Shown piece after piece: positions 36,564 to 47,000 of a stretch of 64,000 bases of DNA. Under the pieces are notes generated by a model. The model saw only the letters and a program-made list of their open reading frames with translations, was not told where the DNA came from and did not search any database. Numbering within the stretch: position 1 is the first letter of the stretch; each line of letters starts with the position of its first letter. The stretch is from Thauera aromatica K172. Its GTDB lineage: Bacteria > Pseudomonadota > Gammaproteobacteria > Burkholderiales > Rhodocyclaceae. Both the position numbers and the translations under genes were made by a program. Location of the stretch: the NCBI RefSeq assembly GCF_003030465.1, contig NZ_CP028339.1, forward strand, positions 2,356,001-2,420,000. Direction: 5' to 3'.

Positions 36564-37504
36564 GCGCCCCTGGACTTGCCCACCGCCTCCGGCACCCGGG
36601 GCCGGTGGCGCCCCTCTCCGGCACGGCTGCCGCCGGAGCACGGCAGGATGCGCACCCCACCAGTGCGCAGGCCAGGCGCGAATTCATCTTCACCCGGCAC
36701 GACTTCGAGCGTGTGCGCCGGCTCATCTACAAGGTCTCCGGCATCGCACTGTCCGAATGCAAGCGCAACCTCGTCTACGGGCGCCTCGCCCGCCGCCTGC
36801 GCGCGACCGGCCTGCAAAGCTTCGGCGAATACCTCGACCGGATCGAAGCGGGCAAGGACCCCGAAGTCGAAGCATTCATCAACGCCCTGACGACCAACCT
36901 CACTGCCTTCTTCCGCGAGGCCCATCACTTCCCGGTTCTCGCCGAACACGCCGCGCGCCACCGCGAATCGCGCCCCTACCGGGTGTGGTCCTCAGCCTGC
37001 TCCACCGGCGAGGAGCCCTACTCGATCGCCATCACCCTTGCCGAGCGCACCGACGGGCTTCCGTCCAGCGTGCAGATCCTCGCTTCCGACCTCGACACCC
37101 AGGTGCTGGGCATCGCACACCAGGGGGTGTACCCGGTCGATCGTGTCCGCAGCATCAGTCCGGAGCGCCTGCGACGCTTCTTTCAGGAAGGCTACGGGCG
37201 CAACGCCGGCCATGTGCGCATCCGCCGCGAAATAGCCGAGAAGGTCCGCTTCCTGCAAGTCAATCTGCTCGAATCGAGTTGGCCGATCGAGCCCGGACTC
37301 GATGTGATTTTCTGCCGCAACGTCATGATCTACTTCGACAAGCCGACCCAGCGCGAACTGCTCAAGCGCTTTCAGCATCTGCTCCGGCCCGACGGCCTGC
37401 TGATCTGCGGCCACTCGGAGAGCCTGATGCACAGCACCGATCTGTTCCGCAACCTCGGCAAGACCGTCTATGCACCGGTCGGCGGAGCGAGCCCTCCGCG
37501 CTGA
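36548..37504 (+). CDS. cheR: Chemotaxis protein methyltransferase CheR
   Basis: SAM-dependent enzyme that methylates receptor glutamates, 318 residues. After a variable N-terminal 45 residues comes the helical CheR_N domain ([20 protein letters not shown]), then the methyltransferase domain with [51 protein letters not shown] and [10 protein letters not shown]. It overlaps the preceding receptor gene by 16 bases, with a GGGGGAAGA-type binding site inside that gene, so production is coupled to the receptor. It is distinct from the second cheR at 59836. Confidence 0.93.
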   Translation: MAGFLSAPGLAHRLRHPGPVAPLSGTAAAGARQDAHPTSAQARREFIFTRHDFERVRRLIYKVSGIALSECKRNLVYGRLARRLRATGLQSFGEYLDRIEAGKDPEVEAFINALTTNLTAFFREAHHFPVLAEHAARHRESRPYRVWSSACSTGEEPYSIAITLAERTDGLPSSVQILASDLDTQVLGIAHQGVYPVDRVRSISPERLRRFFQEGYGRNAGHVRIRREIAEKVRFLQVNLLESSWPIEPGLDVIFCRNVMIYFDKPTQRELLKRFQHLLRPDGLLICGHSESLMHSTDLFRNLGKTVYAPVGGASPPR

Positions 37505-37512
37505 GCGCCCCG

Positions 37513-38091
37513 ATGACCGCCACCCATTGTTATTTCGATCGCCTCTTCAATCATGAAGCGATCAAGATCCTGCCCGGTGAATACCATGTCACGCGCTCGC
37601 GGTTGCTGGTCACCGTGCTCGGCTCCTGCGTCGCCGCATGCCTGCGTGACCCGGGCACCGGCATCGCCGGCATGAACCACTTCCTCCTTCCCGGTGCCGA
37701 TGACGACCCCGCCAATCCGGCCTCGGCCCGCTACGGCGCCTTTGCCATGGAAACCCTGATCCAGCAGATGGTCTGCGCCGGCGCACGGCGCGAACGCCTG
37801 GTGGCGAAGGTATTCGGCGGCGGCGCCATGCTCCCGCATTTCGGCTCGGCCAACGTGGGGGAGCGCAATGCGGCTTTCGTGATCGATTTCCTCGCGCGTG
37901 AGCGTATTCCCTTGCAAGCTCGGGACCTGCTCGGACCCTATCCGCGCAAGATCTATTTTTTCCCCGACAGCGGCCATGCCCGTATCCGGGTCATGCGGGG
38001 CGGAAGCACCCTACCCCTGCTGCACCGCGAAACCCGCTACGCACAACACCTCGACACCCCGACCGACGATCCCGCCGCCGATTTCTTCTGA
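37513..38091 (+). CDS. cheD: Chemoreceptor glutamine deamidase CheD
   Basis: A 192-residue deamidase that converts receptor glutamines to glutamates. The catalytic cysteine lies in [15 protein letters not shown] (near 38) and the histidine in [11 protein letters not shown] (near 56); [13 protein letters not shown] and [14 protein letters not shown] are conserved later. The ATG at 37513 is chosen because it directly starts the family sequence and lies 6 bases after the cheR stop. It has an extended C-terminal tail compared with CheD at 59300. Confidence 0.92.
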   Translation: MTATHCYFDRLFNHEAIKILPGEYHVTRSRLLVTVLGSCVAACLRDPGTGIAGMNHFLLPGADDDPANPASARYGAFAMETLIQQMVCAGARRERLVAKVFGGGAMLPHFGSANVGERNAAFVIDFLARERIPLQARDLLGPYPRKIYFFPDSGHARIRVMRGGSTLPLLHRETRYAQHLDTPTDDPAADFF

Positions 38092-38096
38092 ACCCG

Positions 38097-38139
38097 CCCC
38101 CTCCACCGCCCCTCCACCGCCCCCCTTCCACCGCCCCCC
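38097..38139 (+). repeat. C-rich tandem repeat before the second receptor
   Basis: Three imperfect copies of a CCCCTCCACCG unit lie in the 80-base gap between cheD and the second receptor. The strand is almost purely pyrimidine with interspersed ACCG. The function is unknown; slippage is likely. Confidence 0.6.
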
Positions 38140-38171
38140 TTTCGCCCCCAACTTTTCGAGAAAAAACCTCA

Positions 38172-41021
38172 ATGAAGATCAATCTTCCGGTCACCGACAA
38201 CGAGCTGCAGATTCGTGATGGCGAGGACATCGTTTCACGCACCGATCTGCGCGGCGTGATCACCTATGTCAATGATGCCTTCGTGCGCATCAGCGGCTTC
38301 ACCGAAGCCGAACTCATCGGCAGCGCGCAGAACATCGTGCGCCACCCCGACATGCCGCCCGAAGCGTTCGAAGACCTGTGGCAGACCCTGAAGGCGGGCA
38401 AGCCCTGGTCGGGCATGGTCAAGAACCGCTGCAAGAACGGCGACTACTACTGGGTGGTGGCCAACGTCACGCCGGTGCGTGAAGGCGGCCACGTCACCGG
38501 CTACCTGTCGGTGCGCTCCCGCCCCACCCGCCAGCAGATCGAGGAGGCCGCCGCCCTCTACCGCGACATCCGGGCCGGCAAGGCCGGCCTGGCCCCGAAG
38601 CCGTCGCCCATCCGGCGCCTCAGCGGGCGCCTGATGGCGCTGCCGCTGGGCGCCCGCCTGTACGGCTTGGTCGGATTCCTGCTGGCCGGCCTCGTCCTCG
38701 GTGCCATCGCCGGCCTCGGGCTCGGCGCCTACCTCCAGCGCGGGCTCGAGCGGGTCTATCAGGATCACGCCACGTCGGCGTACGACCTCGAGCAGATCCT
38801 GATGCTGTCGGGCGACAGCCGCGCCCAGTTGCTGCTGGCGGCCCAGCACAGCCCGCAGTCGCCGTTCACCAAGCTGCACGACCACCCGGTCTCGGTCCAC
38901 ACCGACACCGTCCTGCGCAACGAGGAGCAGATCACCGGGATCTGGGACAACTACCTCGCCCGCAGCACTCCGGAGATGGCCGCACTCAACCAGGCCTATG
39001 TCGAAGCACGCAAGAAACTTCTCGGCGAAGGCGTGATGCCGACACGCGAGCACATCCTCGCCGGCGCCTACGCCCAAGCCACCGAAACCCTGCTCACCAG
39101 GGGGAACCCGCTGTACGGCGAAATCCGCGAGCGCACCGAAGCGCTGGTCAAAGCCCACCGCAGCGCGGCCGAACAGATCTTCGCCGAAACCGCAACCGTC
39201 AGCACCTGGATCCGCAACGGCGTGATCGCCTCGCTCGCCCTCGCCCTCGCCCTCGCCGTGCTGTTGAGCCGGCTGATCGTGCGCTCGGTGGTACGGCCGC
39301 TGCGCCAGGCCAACGAGATCTTCGAGCGCATCGCCGAAGGCAAGTACGACAACCCGATCCACGTCGAGGCCGAAGACGAGGTCGGCAAGGTCCTGCACGG
39401 GCTGCAGTCGATGCAGATCAGGCTCGGCTTCGACGTCAACGAAGCGCGCCGCGTCGCCGCCGAAGCGCTGCGGATCAAGGTCGCCCTCGACTGCGTGGCA
39501 ACCAACGTCCGCATCGCCAACCTCGACGGCAAGGTGCTGTACGCCAACCATGCCATGCGCAAGACCGTGCAGCGGCTCGAACCGGCAATCGCGGCGACGG
39601 TACCGGACTTCACCGCCGCCGGCTTCGTCGGCAGCGACATCACCCTGCTGGACACCGACCCGGCCGCAGCCCGCCGGCAACTTGCCAACCTCAACCAACC
39701 CACTTCCACCACCCAAGTGATCGGCGGGCGTGAGTTCGAACTGACCACCAGTCCGATCGTCGGAGAGCGCGGCGAGCGCATCGGTTCGGTCGGCGAATGG
39801 CGCGACCGCACCGACGAACTCGCCGCCCAGCGCGCGATCCAGCAGGTGGTCGGCGCCGCCGCCCTGGGCGATTTCAGTACCCGCCTGGAAATCTCGGCCG
39901 CGAACGCATTCCTGCGAGAGCTCAACACCAACATCAACCGCCTACTCGAAGCCGCCGACAACGGCCTGCGTGAAGCCAATGCGGTGCTCGGCGCGATGGC
40001 CGACGGCGACCTCACCCGTCGCATCGAGGGCGACTACCAGGGCGCCTTCGGCGAGCTCAAGAGCTACACCAACCAGACCGTCGACGCGCTCACCAGCATG
40101 ATCGGCCAGATCGCCGACGCCGCCTCCGCCGTCAGCATCGCCGCCCAGCAGATCGCCAAGGGCAATCAGGATCTGTCCGCACGCACCGAGCAGCAGGCCT
40201 CCAGCCTCGAACAGACCGCCGCCAGCACCGAAGAGCTCACCTCCACCGTGCGCCAGAACGCCGACAATGCCCGCCAGGCCCGGCAAATGGCCGTCTCCGC
40301 GTCGGACATCGCCGGCAAGGGGGCCGACGCCATGCAGCAGATGGTCGGCACCATGGGCGACATCCACCAGGCCGCGCAGAAGATCGTCGACATCATCAGC
40401 GTGATCGACGGCATCGCCTTCCAGACCAACATCCTGGCGCTCAACGCCGCGGTCGAGGCCGCCCGCGCCGGCGAACAGGGGCGCGGCTTCGCCGTGGTCG
40501 CGAGCGAAGTGCGCAGCCTGGCCCAGCGCTCGGCCGCCGCCGCCAAGGAAATCAAGAGCCTGATCTCGGAGTCGGTCGCGCGCATCGAACAGGGCACCAG
40601 CCTCGCCGACGAAACCGGGCGGGTGATCGCCGATGTCGTCAAATCGGTCCGCCACGTCACCGACGTCGTCGCCGAGATTTCCGCCGCGTCAGAAGAACAG
40701 AGCACCGGCATCGAGCAGGTCAATGTCGCCATCACCCACATGGACAGCGTCACCCAGCAGAACGCCGCGCTCGTCGAGCAGGCCAGCGCCGCCGCCGAAT
40801 CGCTGAAGGAACAGTCGATGTCGCTCGCCCACTCGGTCAGCGTGTTCCGCATCGAGGACAGCATGCAGCGCCTTCCCGCCCCGGCCTCGCTGTCCGCCCC
40901 CCGGCTGAGCGCAAGCTCCCCGGTGCCTGCGTTCCCTGCCGAGGAGCGGCGTCCTGCCCGCCAGGCCCGCGCCGCGCTGGCAATGACCTCGGGGGCCGAA
41001 GACGAATGGCGGGATTTCTGA
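38172..41021 (+). CDS. Aer-like hybrid chemoreceptor (PAS-TM-periplasmic-TM-HAMP-PAS-MCP), copy 2
   Basis: A 949-residue paralogue of the receptor at 33705 with the same layout: Aer-type PAS with [20 protein letters not shown], a membrane-flanked periplasmic domain, HAMP, second PAS and MCP signalling domain, ending in EWRDF. The PAS-to-TM1 linker, TM2-HAMP and signalling domain are essentially identical to copy 1. The periplasmic domain (for example [20 protein letters not shown]) and second PAS ([20 protein letters not shown]) have diverged, so the ligand may differ while output is the same. The start has a poor ribosome binding site. Confidence 0.9.
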   Translation: MKINLPVTDNELQIRDGEDIVSRTDLRGVITYVNDAFVRISGFTEAELIGSAQNIVRHPDMPPEAFEDLWQTLKAGKPWSGMVKNRCKNGDYYWVVANVTPVREGGHVTGYLSVRSRPTRQQIEEAAALYRDIRAGKAGLAPKPSPIRRLSGRLMALPLGARLYGLVGFLLAGLVLGAIAGLGLGAYLQRGLERVYQDHATSAYDLEQILMLSGDSRAQLLLAAQHSPQSPFTKLHDHPVSVHTDTVLRNEEQITGIWDNYLARSTPEMAALNQAYVEARKKLLGEGVMPTREHILAGAYAQATETLLTRGNPLYGEIRERTEALVKAHRSAAEQIFAETATVSTWIRNGVIASLALALALAVLLSRLIVRSVVRPLRQANEIFERIAEGKYDNPIHVEAEDEVGKVLHGLQSMQIRLGFDVNEARRVAAEALRIKVALDCVATNVRIANLDGKVLYANHAMRKTVQRLEPAIAATVPDFTAAGFVGSDITLLDTDPAAARRQLANLNQPTSTTQVIGGREFELTTSPIVGERGERIGSVGEWRDRTDELAAQRAIQQVVGAAALGDFSTRLEISAANAFLRELNTNINRLLEAADNGLREANAVLGAMADGDLTRRIEGDYQGAFGELKSYTNQTVDALTSMIGQIADAASAVSIAAQQIAKGNQDLSARTEQQASSLEQTAASTEELTSTVRQNADNARQARQMAVSASDIAGKGADAMQQMVGTMGDIHQAAQKIVDIISVIDGIAFQTNILALNAAVEAARAGEQGRGFAVVASEVRSLAQRSAAAAKEIKSLISESVARIEQGTSLADETGRVIADVVKSVRHVTDVVAEISAASEEQSTGIEQVNVAITHMDSVTQQNAALVEQASAAAESLKEQSMSLAHSVSVFRIEDSMQRLPAPASLSAPRLSASSPVPAFPAEERRPARQARAALAMTSGAEDEWRDF
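39968..40858 (+). repeat. Direct repeat, copy 2 (receptor signalling domain)
   Basis: Counterpart of 35501-36391 with no difference seen by eye. The first mismatch downstream is a G/C change at 36392/40859 in the codon before the serine of the tail. Confidence 0.85.
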
Positions 41022-41033
41022 AACCGCCCCTCC

Positions 41034-41190
41034 ATCTGCGAGTTCGAGTTCCACCGGCTGGAGTTCCGAAGCCGACGTCCCGGCCACCCCCTGCACCGCG
41101 CACAGGTGCAGGGCGATATCTTCGGTGACGAAGAAAAAGTAGCAGCACGAGGCACGGCCGGACCACTCCGCGCCGTGCCTCCCGCGTTCA
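41034..41190 (-). pseudogene. Decayed C-terminal fragment of an EEP-family phosphatase/nuclease
   Basis: On the minus strand HGAEWSGRASCCYFFFVTED and the following QGVAGTSASELQPVELELAD align with the C-terminus of the intact EEP gene at 12446 (HGAEWPGRAYCCDFFFVSPE ... LGGTAASDHQPVVLELG). The catalytic D of CDFFF is Y here and the DH of SDHQP is EL, and no intact frame continues upstream. It fills part of the 374-base gap between receptor copy 2 and ttrS; the rest of that gap shows nothing else. Confidence 0.65.
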
Positions 41191-41395
41191 GCCCATGGGG
41201 CCGGTCCGGGGACGGCGGGGCGGGCGCCGGATTCGATTCCTTGACCAGCGCCGCGGCCGCAGCCGCGCGCGGCAAGGCCTCGACCGACGCCCTGCGCTGC
41301 CGCTGACCGCAGCAGATTGCCGAAGCGCGCCCGCACTCGCCGTGCGGCACACCGATCTCTTGACGTGCGTTCGCCAAAAGGCGATTTTGGCACCC

Positions 41396-43249
41396 ATGCG
41401 GTCTACTCATCGCGCCCCTGCGGCCGCCGTCACCCTCTTCTGCCTGTCCGTGCTCGCCCTGTGCCTGCTGCTGCCGGTCCGCGCCGCAGCGGCGGAGGTC
41501 GCGCTGCGCATCGGCGTGCTCGCCTTCCTGGGTTCGGAGGCGGCGGTCAAAGAATGGTCGCCGGTGCTGCGGCGGCTCGAATCCGCCCTGCCCGACCACG
41601 CGCCGACGCTGGTCCAGCTCGACCACGACGGCCTGCGCGAAGCGATCCGCCGTGGCGAGCTGGAATTCATCATCACCAACCCCGGGCACTACATCGAGCT
41701 CGAAGCCGAATTCGGCGCAAGCCGCATCCTGACCCTCGACGCCGGCGGCGGGCGCTCGCCCGAACGCGCGCTCGCCGCCACCGTGGTCGTGCCCGCCGCC
41801 AGCCCGCTGCAGTCGCTCGCCGACCTGCACGGCCACCGCCTGGCCATCGTCGGGCGCTCCGGTTTCGGTGGCTTCCAGCTGCTGTGGGGCGAACTCGACG
41901 CGCTCGGCCTGTCGCCGGACAAAGACTTCGCCGCACTGCACGAGGTCGGTTTTCCGATGAACGGCGTCATCGACGCACTCGACGCCGGTGTCGCCGACGC
42001 GGGCGTGATCCGCAGCTGCCTGCTCGAGAGCAGGCCGGACTGGCAGGCGCGTTTTCGCGTCCTCTCGCCACGCACCGAACCCGGCTTCCCGTGCGCCACC
42101 TCCACCCGGATCTACCCCGACTGGCCGCTGGCCGCATTGCGCCACACCCCGCCCGAGCTGTCGCGCGCGGTGGCGATCGCCCTGCTCGGCATGACCCGGC
42201 CGGACGACGGCCTGGCCTGGGCCGTGCCGGCGGATTACCAGGCCGTGCACGAGCTTTTCCGCCGCCTCGAGATCGGCCCCTACGCCTACCTGCGGGCACC
42301 GACCCTGATGGCGCTGGCCGAACGCTACTGGCCCTGGGTGGGCGGCTTCGCGCTGCTGATCATCGGCTGGATCGTCTACACCGTGCGCGTCGAACACCTG
42401 GTGCAGGCACGCACCGCGGCGCTGCGCGAGGCCCTCGCCGCGCGCGAAGCGCTCGAAGTGCGCATGCGCGGCGCGCAGGAACAGGCCGATCACCTGTCTC
42501 GCCTGTCGGTGCTGGGCGAGCTGTCGGGGACGCTGGCGCACGAGCTCAACCAACCCCTGGCGGCCGTCACCAACTACGCCAACAGCCTTGTCCGCCGCGC
42601 CGACCACCACCGCCTGACCGAAGCCGCGGTACGCGAGGCCGCAGCCGAGATCGCGGGCCAGGCCGAGCGCGCCGCCGGCATCCTCGGCCGCATCCGCGCC
42701 TTCGCCCGCAAGCGCACCGCCAGCCGCGAGCCGGCGTCGCCGCACGAGCTGGTCGAAGAGGCGGTCGCCCTGTTTCGCGGCATGCTCGCGCAGGCACCGG
42801 CGGTGACGGTGGAAGACGCGCTACCGCCCACCGCCCGGGTCGAGGTCGACCGCCTGCAGATCCAGCAGGTGCTGCTCAACCTGCTGAAGAACGCCTGGGA
42901 CGCCAGCCGCACCCTGCCGCCCGCACGCCAGCACATTGCCATCGCCATCGAGCACACCGGCGGCAGCTTGCAAATCCGCGTCCGCGACCATGGCTGCGGG
43001 CTGGACGAGCACGCCCGCAGCCGGCTGTTCGAGCCGTTCTTCACCACCAAGGACGACGGCCTCGGCCTCGGCCTGTCGATCTGCCGCAGCATCGCCGAAG
43101 CGCACGGCGGACGGCTGAGCGCGGAAACACCCGCCGATGGCCCGGGCGCCTTGTTCGTATTGAGCCTGCCCGAGGACGGGCTCATGGACGGGGCGCCCGC
43201 GCCGCACCCGGACACCACAGCCCCCCAACCGGCACGAACGCCCCCATGA
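41396..43249 (+). CDS. ttrS: Tetrathionate-sensing histidine kinase TtrS
   Basis: A 617-residue sensor kinase. Signal/anchor helix (TLFCLSVLALCLLLPVRAAA), then a PhnD-like periplasmic binding domain (LRIGVLAFLGSEAAVKEWSP; EFIITNPGHYIELEAEFGAS), as in known TtrS, a membrane helix near 315-335 (WVGGFALLIIGWIVYTVRV), a coiled coil, and the kinase core with phospho-accepting H in GTLAHELNQPLAAV, N box LLNLLKNAWDAS and G boxes (RDHGCGLDEH; GLGLGLSICRSI). The start at 41396 is the ATG before the signal sequence. The identification is strengthened by the convergent ttrBCA genes. It overlaps ttrR by ATGA. Confidence 0.9.
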   Translation: MRSTHRAPAAAVTLFCLSVLALCLLLPVRAAAAEVALRIGVLAFLGSEAAVKEWSPVLRRLESALPDHAPTLVQLDHDGLREAIRRGELEFIITNPGHYIELEAEFGASRILTLDAGGGRSPERALAATVVVPAASPLQSLADLHGHRLAIVGRSGFGGFQLLWGELDALGLSPDKDFAALHEVGFPMNGVIDALDAGVADAGVIRSCLLESRPDWQARFRVLSPRTEPGFPCATSTRIYPDWPLAALRHTPPELSRAVAIALLGMTRPDDGLAWAVPADYQAVHELFRRLEIGPYAYLRAPTLMALAERYWPWVGGFALLIIGWIVYTVRVEHLVQARTAALREALAAREALEVRMRGAQEQADHLSRLSVLGELSGTLAHELNQPLAAVTNYANSLVRRADHHRLTEAAVREAAAEIAGQAERAAGILGRIRAFARKRTASREPASPHELVEEAVALFRGMLAQAPAVTVEDALPPTARVEVDRLQIQQVLLNLLKNAWDASRTLPPARQHIAIAIEHTGGSLQIRVRDHGCGLDEHARSRLFEPFFTTKDDGLGLGLSICRSIAEAHGGRLSAETPADGPGALFVLSLPEDGLMDGAPAPHPDTTAPQPARTPP

Positions 43250-43875
43250 ATTCGAGCGAAGACCTCCTCATCCATGTCATCGACGACGATGCTGCGTTCC
43301 GCCGCTCGCTCGTCTTCCTGCTCGAATCGATGGGCTGGCAGGTCGCCACCCACGCCTCGGCCGAGGACTTTCTCGTCGCCGTGCCCAACCCGGCGCAAGC
43401 GGCCTGCCTGGTCCTCGACATCCGCATGCCGATGATGAGCGGGCTGGAGCTGCAGCAAACCCTGCGCCAGCGCGGCTGGATGGTGCCGATCGTGTTCATG
43501 ACCGGGCACGGTGACGTCGAACTCGCCGTGCAGGCGATGAAGCACGGCGCCTGTGATTTCCTCGAGAAGCCGTTCAAGGACCAGGCCCTGCTCGATGCGG
43601 TCGGGCGCGCGGTGAAGCTGGGCGGCGAAACACGCGCACGCAACGCACGCTGCGAAGAAGCCAGGACCCTGCTCGACCGCCTGTCGCCGCGGGAGCTGGA
43701 AGTGGCGCGCCTGGTGGCGCTGGGCCTGCCCAACAAGCGGGTCGGGCGCGAGCTCGACATCAGCGAGAAGACGGTGCATGTGCACCGCCATCACGTCATG
43801 GAGAAGACCGGCGTCGGCAGCGCCGCCGAGCTCGCGCGCCTGATGCTGCGCGCCGACCCGGCGGCGCTGGACTGA
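43246..43875 (+). CDS. ttrR: Response regulator TtrR (FixJ/NarL type)
   Basis: A 209-residue regulator. Receiver domain with acidic pocket HVIDDDAAFRRSL, phosphoacceptor D in LVLDIRMPMMSG, T in FMTGHGD and K in FLEKPFKD; then a LuxR-type helix-turn-helix LSPRELEVARLVALGLPNKR ... ISEKTVHVHRHHVMEKTG. It is partner to TtrS, whose gene it overlaps by 4 bases, and is expected to activate the convergent ttrBCA operon when tetrathionate is present (known in Salmonella; inferred here). Confidence 0.92.
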   Translation: MNSSEDLLIHVIDDDAAFRRSLVFLLESMGWQVATHASAEDFLVAVPNPAQAACLVLDIRMPMMSGLELQQTLRQRGWMVPIVFMTGHGDVELAVQAMKHGACDFLEKPFKDQALLDAVGRAVKLGGETRARNARCEEARTLLDRLSPRELEVARLVALGLPNKRVGRELDISEKTVHVHRHHVMEKTGVGSAAELARLMLRADPAALD

Positions 43876-43947
43876 AGGCGCAGCGCCGCATCGAGGGCCA
43901 TCTTCGCGCCTTCCGGCGCTCCCACAGGTGAACCGGCGCCAAGCCTT

Positions 43948-44009
43948 CGCGGCTGCCGCCGCTCCCACACCAGAGCCGGCGCGGCCCGGTGGGAGCGGCG
44001 GCAGCCGCG
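43948..44009. terminator. Perfect 21-bp inverted repeat between convergent ttrR and ttrA
   Basis: Arms at 43948-43968 and 43989-44009 are exact reverse complements (core GGCTGCCGCCGCTCCCAC) with a 20-base loop. No T tract is present. It sits just after ttrR and 29 bases after the ttrA stop, so it can act as a bidirectional transcription barrier. The GTGGGAGCGGCGGC arm also looks like a REP-type palindrome. Confidence 0.7.
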
Positions 44010-44038
44010 ATTCGGGCCTTACCGCACGCCGCGATGCC

Positions 44039-47000
44039 TCACACCCGCTCGAGCCGCGCCGGAATGCCCTGGCGCACTGCGGTGCCGGACACCGCATCGA
44101 CCCAGATCACCTTACCGCCGCGGGTAGGGTCGGAGAGGCCGAGCTCGTTGAGATTGATCCCGGCGCGCAGGTCGGGGCGGTCGGGCTGCACCTGATCGCC
44201 GATGCGATGCGCGCGCGCGCCCAGTTCGCGGTGACCGTAGCCGTGCTCGACCGCCATCACCCCCGGCACCACGCCCTCGTGCACGATCACGGTGCACTCG
44301 GCCGCGCCGCCCGGGGTGCGGATGCGCGCCGTATCGCCGCTCTGCAGGCCGAGCGCCGCCGCATCGGCTGGATGCACGACCACCGGGTTGTCCGGATGCA
44401 GGCCGGTGATGCGGGTGGCGATGCTGTACGAGTTCTGCAGCGCCGACTTGTAGCTGACGATCTGCAGCGGCCAGTCGGCCTCGGAGTGGACCCGGCGCAC
44501 CGGGGTGCCGTCGTAGAAGGCCGGCGGCGTCCATTGCGCGCAACCGCGGAAGCGCGCACCGGTGAGCGTGTTGCGCGCGCTGCCGATCGTCTCGTTCCAC
44601 AGCCACAGCGGCTTGGTGAAGCGGTGGGCCTGCCATTCGGGCTGCTCGGCGTCCTGCGCCTCGCTGGCCGGCTGGTAGCGTCCGCCACGGGTGAACAGGA
44701 AGGCGACCTTGCGCCATTCCTCGGCCTTGAGCACGCCCTCCAGCTGCGGGCGGATGCGCTCGACGCCGGAGAGCTGCAGGTCCTCGTCGCTGGCCTCGCC
44801 CACCGGCGCCTTGCCGGCGAAGGCGATGTTGGCACCGCCGCGCAGGTACCAGTCCTCGGGGGTGTCGAGCGGATAGCGCTTGCCGTCCATGTCGGCGATC
44901 GCCCCGGCACCGAAGCCGGGCAGCTGCATCGCCTTGGCGAGCGCGAGATAGAACGTCTCCATGCCGATCGCCGCGCCGTCGGGTGTCTTCACCGCCTTGG
45001 GCTCGACCACCGGCCAGCGCGCGGTCGTGGCCTTGGTCGGCACGCCGTTCCAGGGCGCGGTCCAGCCCCAGCTCTCGTACATCAGCGAGTCGGGCACGAT
45101 GTAGTCGGCGAAGGCGTTGCTCTCGTTGATCAGCGGGTCCACGGAGACGATCAGCGGCAGCTTCTTCGGGTCGGCGAGATCCTTCTCGATCAGCGGGCGC
45201 ACGCCGGTGATGCCGTACAGCGGGTTGCAGCTCCACAGGATCAGCGCCTTGAGGCCGTAGGGATAGCCGCGCAGCGCGCCCGGGAACCATTCCGTGCCCA
45301 GGCCCGGGGCGTTGGGGAACCAGGCATCGGTGGCCGGATAGGCCTTGCCCTCGGCCTGGCGGCGCTTGAACTCGGCCGAGCGCTCGTAGGGCACATTGCG
45401 CCCGAGCGGGGTGCCGGCGGGCTTGAGCATGCCGGGGAAGGTCTCGAGGTCGTAGCGCGGGCCGGCACCGTTGTCCTTGAAGCCGCCGCCGTTCATCACG
45501 AAGCCGCCCTTGCAGTTGAGGTTGCCGATCAGGGCGTTGAGGGTGACGACCGCGTAGGCGTTGTAGAAGCCGTTGCCGGCCATCATGCCGCCGTGGGCCA
45601 CCGCGCTCGCCTTGCGGCCGTGGCGGGTGAATTCGTCGGCGAGGCCGGTGATGACCTCTTCCGGGATGCCGCAGATCGCCGAGTACTCGTCGATCGACTG
45701 CGCGCGCGCCGATTCGCGCAGCAGCTCGAACGGCGTCTTCACCGTCACCGGCTTGCCGCCGAGCTCGATCACGCGGGTGGCCTCGAGCACCGCCGGCTCG
45801 GCCGCGGTCTCGGCGGCAACCAGTTCGCCGCCGGCGGTGGCGATCAGGTAGGGGTCGGCGTCCTTGTACTTGTCCTCGGCGGCAACGGCCATGCCGATGT
45901 CCGAGCCGCGCAGGAAGCGACCCTGGCGCGGATGGCCGTCCTCGGCGATCACCAGCCAGCCGGCGTTGGTGAAGGAGGGCTCGCCGGCGGCCTGGGCGGC
46001 CTTGAGGTTGGGCCAGGCGAGGTAGGCGGTGTTCACACGGTCGTTGTCGAACATCCAGCGCATCATGCCCATCACCAGCGCACCGTCCGTGCCGGGGCGG
46101 ATCGGCACCCAGCGCCCGTGCTCGGCGGCGGCGAGGTTGTGCGAGTTGTTGAGCACCGGATCGACCACCACGTAGTCGAGCCGGCCCTCGGCGCGGCCCT
46201 TGGCGAGCATGCCGCCGGTGCGTTTGAAGGGGTTGCCGGCGTTGCCCGGCGCGGTGCCGATGAAGAGCACGAACTCGGCGTTGGCGAGGTCGGGCTTGGC
46301 GTGCGGCATCTTCTTGACGTCGCCGAACAGCGCGCCCGAGCCGGAGCGGTAGGCACCGCCGCAGTACGAGCCGTGGCCGACGTGGTTGAGCGTGCCGTAG
46401 GCCTGGTTCCAGAAGCGGCGGCTGAAGTTCTCGCGGCCGTCATTGACGCTGGTCAGCACCGCGACCTGGTTCACCCGCTTGCCCAGCTCGGGCGCCTCGG
46501 CATCGATCGGCCTCTCCAGGTCGCGCAGCGCCGCGAGGCCGTCGACATGGCCTTCGCCGAAGAGGTCGCCGCCCTCGACCACTTCCTTCACCAGCTGCTC
46601 GAAGGAGATCGGTTGCCACTGACCGGAATTGCGTGGGCCGGCGCGCTTCATCGGGGTGAGCACGCGGAAGGGGGAGCTCATCTGGTCCATCGCCGCGTTG
46701 CCGCGGCCACAGGCGGTCGAGCGCCCGGCCAGGCCCTTGTCCTGGAAGCGCGACATCGCCACCAGGCTTTCCTTCACCGACACCTTCATCGGCAGGTGGG
46801 GCTCGGTCGACAGCGGGCTGTAGGGGTTGCCGACGACGCGGATGACCTGGCCACTCGCCTTGTCGATGCGCACGCGCACGCCGCACTGGGTGGTACAGCC
46901 GAGGCAGGCGGTGTAGCTGACCTGCTGCCTGGGGTTGGGGGTGAAGTCGCCGCTCACCGGATCGACGGTGAATTCCGGCTCGGCCGAGCGGCCGTGGATG

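Noticed and set aside
41396-42300. Phosphonate ABC-transporter binding protein
   Set aside because: The PhnD-like domain is fused to a histidine kinase and paired with TtrR, as in TtrS; there are no ABC transporter genes.
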